A stretch of 9,430 nucleotides of DNA from Clostridia bacterium (GTDB taxonomy: Bacteria > Bacillota > Clostridia > Oscillospirales > CAG-272). The translations under genes and the position numbers were made by a program. Under the pieces are notes generated by a model. That model was given only the letters and a program-made list of their open reading frames with translations. It had not been told where the DNA came from and made no database searches. The DNA lies in the NCBI GenBank assembly GCA_017612655.1, contig JAGAFM010000076.1, positions 1-9,430 on the forward strand, read 5' to 3'. Position 1 is the first letter of the stretch. Each line of letters opens with the position of its first letter. Shown here piece by piece: positions 6,830 through 9,430 of this stretch.

Positions 6830-7221
6830 CTTTTTTCTCCTGCAATCAGGCCATTTTTCCGTGTTTTTCAGATCTTTCCTGCCTCTTTTTTCTCTGCTGA
6901 ATACGGCTTTGTTCTGTTCTGAAGGCCTTTCTTCCCGTTCGGGCTTTCCGTATCGGATACAAAAAGACGTCTGTCCACTCCGACCATACCGGCCGTAGGG
7001 AAGGCTGATTCTAATAATGGTATCAAGAGCCAGCCCGTGGGATCAAACAAATCTACGCCGGGAATGGTATAACAACCTTCCCCGACGGCCTTTTATGTTC
7101 AAGCTGTTCTCATAAGCATCGAAAGAAAGTCGATTCACACTGTGAGATCCCCGAAAAGAAATGTTCAGTGTGTTACGACCTTTTAGGGTTCATCAGACTT
7201 GCATTTTCTTCCATTGGATGA
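6830..7221. other. Gene-poor stretch, possibly degraded sequence
   Basis: About 390 bp without a supported gene. The left part (6820-6900) is pyrimidine-rich on the + strand. A - strand open frame (about 7085-6868) and a + strand frame (7018-7218) exist, but neither has a clear start, ribosome site or recognisable motif. The + frame joins the 7222-7515 remnant through a single TGA at 7219-7221, so part of the region could be an older upstream piece of that decayed gene. It also holds the inverted repeat listed separately. Confidence 0.5.
6991..7090. repeat. Imperfect inverted repeat, 14/15-bp arms
   Basis: GGCCGTAGGGAAGG (6991-7004) is nearly the reverse complement of CCTTCCCCGACGGCC (7076-7090), with one mismatch and one extra base and 71 nt between the arms. 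TTTTA follows the right arm on the + strand. It may be a structured RNA stem, a terminator with a large loop, or ends of a short decayed element. No coding role is evident. Confidence 0.45.
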
Positions 7222-7227
7222 TATAAT
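7199..7227 (+). promoter_or_regulatory. Possible promoter for the lipoprotein segment
   Basis: A perfect TATAAT (7222-7227) sits 17 bp after TTGCAT (7199-7204), a weak -35. It would transcribe the decayed frame and the lipoprotein gene. The TATAAT also reads as codons of the remnant, so chance is possible. Confidence 0.4.
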
Positions 7228-7515
7228 CCTAAAAGAGGCGTCTCCCCCATTCCACTCCTGAAAGGAGCCTTCCATAGAATTGCACTTCGTGTTTCAAAAG
7301 TCACTTTTGTTAATATTGGAGGTGGTTTGTTCAAGATTGACTGGGATTATCACTTCATGGTTCAAACATCAACAGGCGCATGGGCTGAAAAACATGGTCC
7401 TGGAGGAAAAACAGAGATACATACAAAAGGAAATCCGTCAACACTAGTGTGGGGTTTGGGGGATGGTAAAGAATACTATTCTGGTACGATTCTCTTTTAT
7501 GCAATTACGAGGTGA
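7222..7515 (+). pseudogene. 3' remnant of a probable secreted-protein gene
   Basis: An open frame of 97 codons runs from just after TGA 7219-7221 to TGA 7513-7515. It has no ATG or convincing start; the GGAGGTGG before TTG 7327 is itself coding for a Gly run. The translated end has the tone of a folded secreted domain: TFVNIGGGLFKIDWDYHF, then MVQTSTGAWAEKHGPGG, then a Tyr-rich end ILFYAITR. From memory this resembles the C-terminal domain of large clostridial secreted proteins with a DYHF-x-Q-x(3-4)-G-x-WAEKHG signature, but I cannot name the family. I read it as the 5'-truncated tail of such a gene. It sits 7 nt ahead of the lipoprotein start, so the two were probably an operon before truncation. 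Confidence 0.55.
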
Positions 7516-7522
7516 GCAAAGG

Positions 7523-8065
7523 ATGAAAATAATAACACATTCGACAGTAATTCTTTTGTTAATATTTTTATTGCTGAGTTCTTGTGTTGAAAGAGGGCAT
7601 AATATGGAACTTGTCGATCAAAATACTATATTGTACAAAAAGTGTGAAAAGGAATATTCTTATGAGACAATTGAAAAGCTTATTAATAAAAGATTAAATA
7701 TGATGGAGTTAGGATGTTGTTTGGAGATTGAACATTACAAGTATAGCAACGAGAGTTACTACATTGTCATTAAATCGGATGGAGGATTTATCATCATATG
7801 GTTTGATGCAAAGATGTGCTACCTCTCGACTAGCAATATATTATTTTCTGATGACATCTATTATGCTTCCATCTCTTCGATTAATGTAGGTGATGATTTG
7901 GCTGATGTAAGTGTTGCTGACAAGACAGGCCAATTTGATTTTTTGTATCATAGTTGGAGTTTGTACCCAAAAATCTCATATCACTACTTTGAAAACGGCG
8001 AGTGCTTTGTCTTTACGTATGATTCAGAGAACAAAGTTCAGAGTATATGGACTTTTACTTTTTAA
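7523..8065 (+). CDS. Hypothetical lipoprotein, AT-rich
   Basis: This 180-residue protein has a clear lipoprotein signal: MKIITHS, a hydrophobic core, and a lipobox ending LLSSC at Cys21. The mature part is rich in Tyr, Ser, Ile and Asp and looks like a small beta-rich extracytoplasmic domain (segments such as ESYYIVIKSDGGFIIIWFD and FVFTYDSENKVQSIWTFTF). I do not recognise the family. The start is ATG 7523, with GAGGTGAG 8-10 nt upstream; the frame is open further up to 7463 but the signal peptide fixes the start. Base composition is much lower in GC than the operons to the left, and codon use is A/T-ending, which suggests recent transfer. It appears intact although its upstream neighbour is truncated. 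No terminator is obvious after it. Confidence 0.8.
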   Translation: MKIITHSTVILLLIFLLLSSCVERGHNMELVDQNTILYKKCEKEYSYETIEKLINKRLNMMELGCCLEIEHYKYSNESYYIVIKSDGGFIIIWFDAKMCYLSTSNILFSDDIYYASISSINVGDDLADVSVADKTGQFDFLYHSWSLYPKISYHYFENGECFVFTYDSENKVQSIWTFTF

Positions 8066-8310
8066 TCATTTTTTGGTCGGTGAAAAATAGTTGTTGGGGT
8101 TTTGGGCATAATAAATACCCATGAGACCGGTCGGTTATGTCAAGTATTTTTCGCACATTTGAAGAGAAACTCCTCGTGTAGAGGTTATGCGATTATGATC
8201 TGTTACCGGTTCTTGCTGAAGATCAGATCCAATCCGGTTCCATACTTCGCTTTTCGACGATTGAAGTCATTCCGCTGTTATATTAGTGCCTACTGCAAGT
8301 AGAAAAAAGC
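8066..8310. other. Non-coding stretch with no recognised feature
   Basis: About 245 bp between the lipoprotein and the IS remnant. Short frames on both strands (up to about 66 codons) lack starts, ribosome sites and motifs. A small GACCGGTC palindrome and a CCTC/GAGG mini-hairpin near 8170-8185 are visible. It may be further IS debris, but I cannot assign it. Confidence 0.5.
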
Positions 8311-8320
8311 CAATAAGATA

Positions 8321-8349
8321 CTGACAAAACAAGGCTCTTGTGGTATAAT
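8321..8349 (+). promoter_or_regulatory. Promoter-like sequence at the inner edge of the IS4-like remnant
   Basis: CTGACA (8321-8326), 17 bp, then TATAAT (8344-8349) points into the 3' end of the transposase remnant, where no + strand gene follows. In IS elements whose left terminal repeat carries the transposase promoter, the right repeat shows the same boxes facing inwards; that is the simplest reading here. The other end is absent, so it cannot be confirmed within the window. Confidence 0.5.
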
Positions 8350-8380
8350 CCCGCTTTTAACAGAACAAGGACAAGGAAAA

Positions 8381-8415
8381 GTCTCGCAACGCTTTTGTCA
8401 CAAGCATTGCGAGGC
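8381..8415. terminator. Bidirectional hairpin terminator beside the IS4-like transposase 3' end
   Basis: A 14-bp stem (8381-8394 with 8402-8415; one G-U pair and one mismatch) closes a 7-nt TTGTCAC loop. On the - strand it lies 14 nt after the transposase stop and is followed by TTTTCCTT; on the + strand it is followed by TTTCTCGTTTCGTTTT. It would end transposase transcription and block incoming + strand transcripts. Confidence 0.7.
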
Positions 8416-8429
8416 TTTCTCGTTTCGTT

Positions 8430-8775
8430 TTAAGGCATGGTAATTGATCCTCTGCCTTTACTTTTCTTTTGAATGGTCTTCATTTGCTGCTTTGTAATGA
8501 ATTCATAATCCGTACGGAAACCGCAAATCTCATGGAGGGCATCGGTCAAGGAATCTCTTTTGTAGAGGGGCATGAAACCCTGTTCCTGGACCATTGCGAA
8601 ATCCATTTCGCGCAATTTTGTCAGAATACTTTCACATGTACAAGCCTGCTTCAACTCTCTTTCGAGATATCGGTACATAATGAGTGCGAGGAAACAAGTC
8701 AGAAAATGCGCTTTGATTCGGGTCTCATCCTGCAGATAGATCGGACGAGCTTCAAAATCTGTCTTTAAGTGCAAT
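8430..8775 (-). pseudogene. IS4/IS1634-like transposase, C-terminal fragment
   Basis: About 114 residues remain of a DDE transposase that would normally be about 500 residues or more. The fragment opens at LKTDFEARPIYL, which matches the stretch right after the conserved Glu of the IS4-group Y-R-E-K signature (the Lys of KTDF would be its last residue). It continues with RIKAHFLTCFLALIMYRYLE, the helix-rich end typical of this group, and TDALHEICGFRTDYEFITKQQ. Everything upstream, including all catalytic acidic residues, is missing and replaced by IS3-family sequence; a TAA occurs in frame at about 8790. The first codon is only a TTG at 8774, so it is unlikely to be translated. Assignment to IS1634 rather than another IS4 subgroup is from memory of the sequence pattern. 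Confidence 0.75.
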
Positions 8776-9293
8776 CCACAAGAGTTTTATCGAACAATCA
8801 TTAATGGACTGCGTTGAGAAATTGACACCGAGAGAATACTGGTCATATGGGTACGTAAGTACAGAAATCCCTGTCCCGTTTTGATGTATGATATATCTGT
8901 TACCCACTTTTGGTTCGGCCGGTCGGCGTGGAAATCTCTGTTCAGCAGATTGGGATAGCGGTGCAGACATTCACCGTAATGCTGATACCGTTTCCTTCTG
9001 ACAACAGAGAGCAGGTTGTACTTCTGCATCACGCGAAGTTTGGACTTCGGAGTTCGATGGATCCCTTGCCGGTCAAGCCATATCTGCACTCTTCGATACC
9101 CGTACGTCTGCTTTGTTTCCTTTTGGCAAGCCCTGATCTGTTCGGCCAGCGGAAGATCCCGATTCGGAATCTCCATACGTTTCACGTAGTCGTAATATCC
9201 GCTTCTGGATTCCTCAAAGAATCTGCACATCTCGCAGATCGGATACTTGTCTTTGTGCCGATAGATCACCAAATACTTTACGCTTGTCCTCAC
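8766..9293 (-). pseudogene. IS3-family transposase orfB, frameshifted and truncated
   Basis: The frame begins with GTG 9293, overlapping the orfA stop as GTGA. Residues about 45-100 carry the HTH_21 region (QTYGYRRVQIWLDRQGIHRTPK) and the rve integrase core begins at PNQKWVTDISYI, where Asp133 is the first acidic residue of the DDE triad. After GFLYL (near 8850) the family pattern moves to another frame (YDQYSLGVNFSTQSIN down to LLWIALK near 8770); the spacing suggests a small deletion of about 10 nt. The original frame stops at TAA 8787-8789. The other two DDE acidic residues are missing, because the gene meets the IS4-like fragment at about 8766-8775. It is not functional by itself. The usual length of orfB is about 270-300 residues. 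Confidence 0.8.
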
Positions 9294-9430
9294 TTCCTTC
9301 CTGTGAACGAGAGAAAATCCCGCATCAATTCATTCTCCATTTCCAACGATTTGATTTTGGCGTCTTTTCGTTCGATAATGTAGCGAAGTTGTGCCAGATT
9401 CCTGCCCGTCCGATTCCAAAACCGCCAATC
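9290..9430 (-). pseudogene. IS3-family transposase orfA, C-terminal end (runs off the window)
   Basis: 46 residues are visible to the TGA at 9292-9290. They include RYIIERKDAKIKSLEMENEL with a leucine-zipper-like heptad pattern, then MRDFLSFTGRK, typical of the coiled-coil end of IS3-family OrfA. The stop overlaps the orfB GTG by two bases, a layout used for coupling or frameshifting in this family. The visible part is intact; it is listed with the pseudogenes because the element it belongs to is broken. Confidence 0.7.

Larger units (their letters stand above)
8311..9430 (-). mobile_element. Two fused insertion-sequence remnants (IS4/IS1634-like plus IS3 family)
   Basis: Two transposase fragments from different families lie head to tail on the - strand. 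The 3' third of an IS4/IS1634-like gene (8430 to about 8775) is joined directly to an IS3-family orfA-orfB unit (about 8766 to beyond the window). Neither is complete, and the IS3 orfB is also frameshifted, so neither should transpose on its own. The left boundary is inferred from the promoter-like sequence at 8321-8349, which probably marks the IS4-like terminal repeat. The right boundary lies beyond the window. Confidence 0.75.

Noticed and set aside
6868..7085. - strand open frame with protein-like text (GMVGVDRRLFVSDTESP)
   Set aside because: No start with a ribosome site, no recognised motif, and it overlaps an inverted repeat; kept only as part of the gene-poor stretch.
7318..7330. GGAGGTGG followed by TTG as a true start for a short 62-aa gene
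   Set aside because: The purine run encodes the Gly-Gly-Gly of a frame that continues sensibly upstream to 7222, so it is probably not a ribosome site.
8102..8302. + strand 66-codon open frame after the lipoprotein
   Set aside because: No ATG start or ribosome site, basic and Cys/Phe-rich composition without a motif; likely chance.
1..9430. CRISPR arrays, tRNA or rRNA genes, known riboswitches
   Set aside because: No regularly spaced repeats, no tRNA-like cloverleaf elements and no conserved rRNA or riboswitch cores were seen on either strand by eye.

Overview
The window looks like chromosome from a Bacillota member of the Clostridia, possibly a gut lineage. This rests on the AGGAGG ribosome sites, the sigma-A type promoters, the OmpR-type two-component pair, a clostridial-type small CXXC protein next to a 4Fe-4S membrane protein, and the degraded insertion sequences. 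The left two thirds is GC-moderate and densely coded. The right third is looser, partly AT-rich, and carries gene and IS remnants. The genus cannot be fixed from the sequence.

Layout: (1) positions 2-613 hold the C-terminal catalytic part of a tyrosine recombinase of the XerC/XerD type, cut by the window edge. (2) Positions 704-5115 hold a tightly packed five-gene + strand operon: an OmpR-family response regulator, a membrane histidine kinase, a 49-aa membrane protein ending in a CXXC motif (CD1871A-like), a polytopic 4Fe-4S protein, and a TlpA/thioredoxin-like lipoprotein. All four junctions are 1-nt gaps or overlaps, so the genes are probably translated in a coupled way. (3) On the - strand, 6701-5646 is a ROK-family transcriptional regulator with a perfect consensus promoter, followed by a YhcH/YjgK/YiaL-family gene (5574-5101) whose 3' end overlaps the operon by 15 bp. 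(4) Positions 6830-7220 are a gene-poor stretch with an imperfect inverted repeat. (5) Positions 7222-8065 are an AT-rich segment with the 3' remnant of a probable secreted-protein gene and an intact 180-aa lipoprotein. (6) Positions 8066-8310 hold nothing recognisable. (7) Positions about 8311-9430 are two fused - strand transposase remnants: the 3' end of an IS4/IS1634-like gene joined to an IS3-family orfA-orfB pair whose orfB is frameshifted and truncated.

How the genes may work together: the most interesting unit is the five-gene operon. I infer a membrane electron or thiol relay (ferredoxin-type clusters and CXXC peptide in the membrane, thioredoxin-fold lipoprotein outside) under a two-component system whose extracytoplasmic sensor carries six cysteines, two of them as CXXC. 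The parts belong to known families. The thiol-sensing and relay roles are inference. The ROK/YhcH pair looks like a small sugar-metabolism regulatory unit, with YhcH-type proteins linked to sialic acid or other sugar handling.
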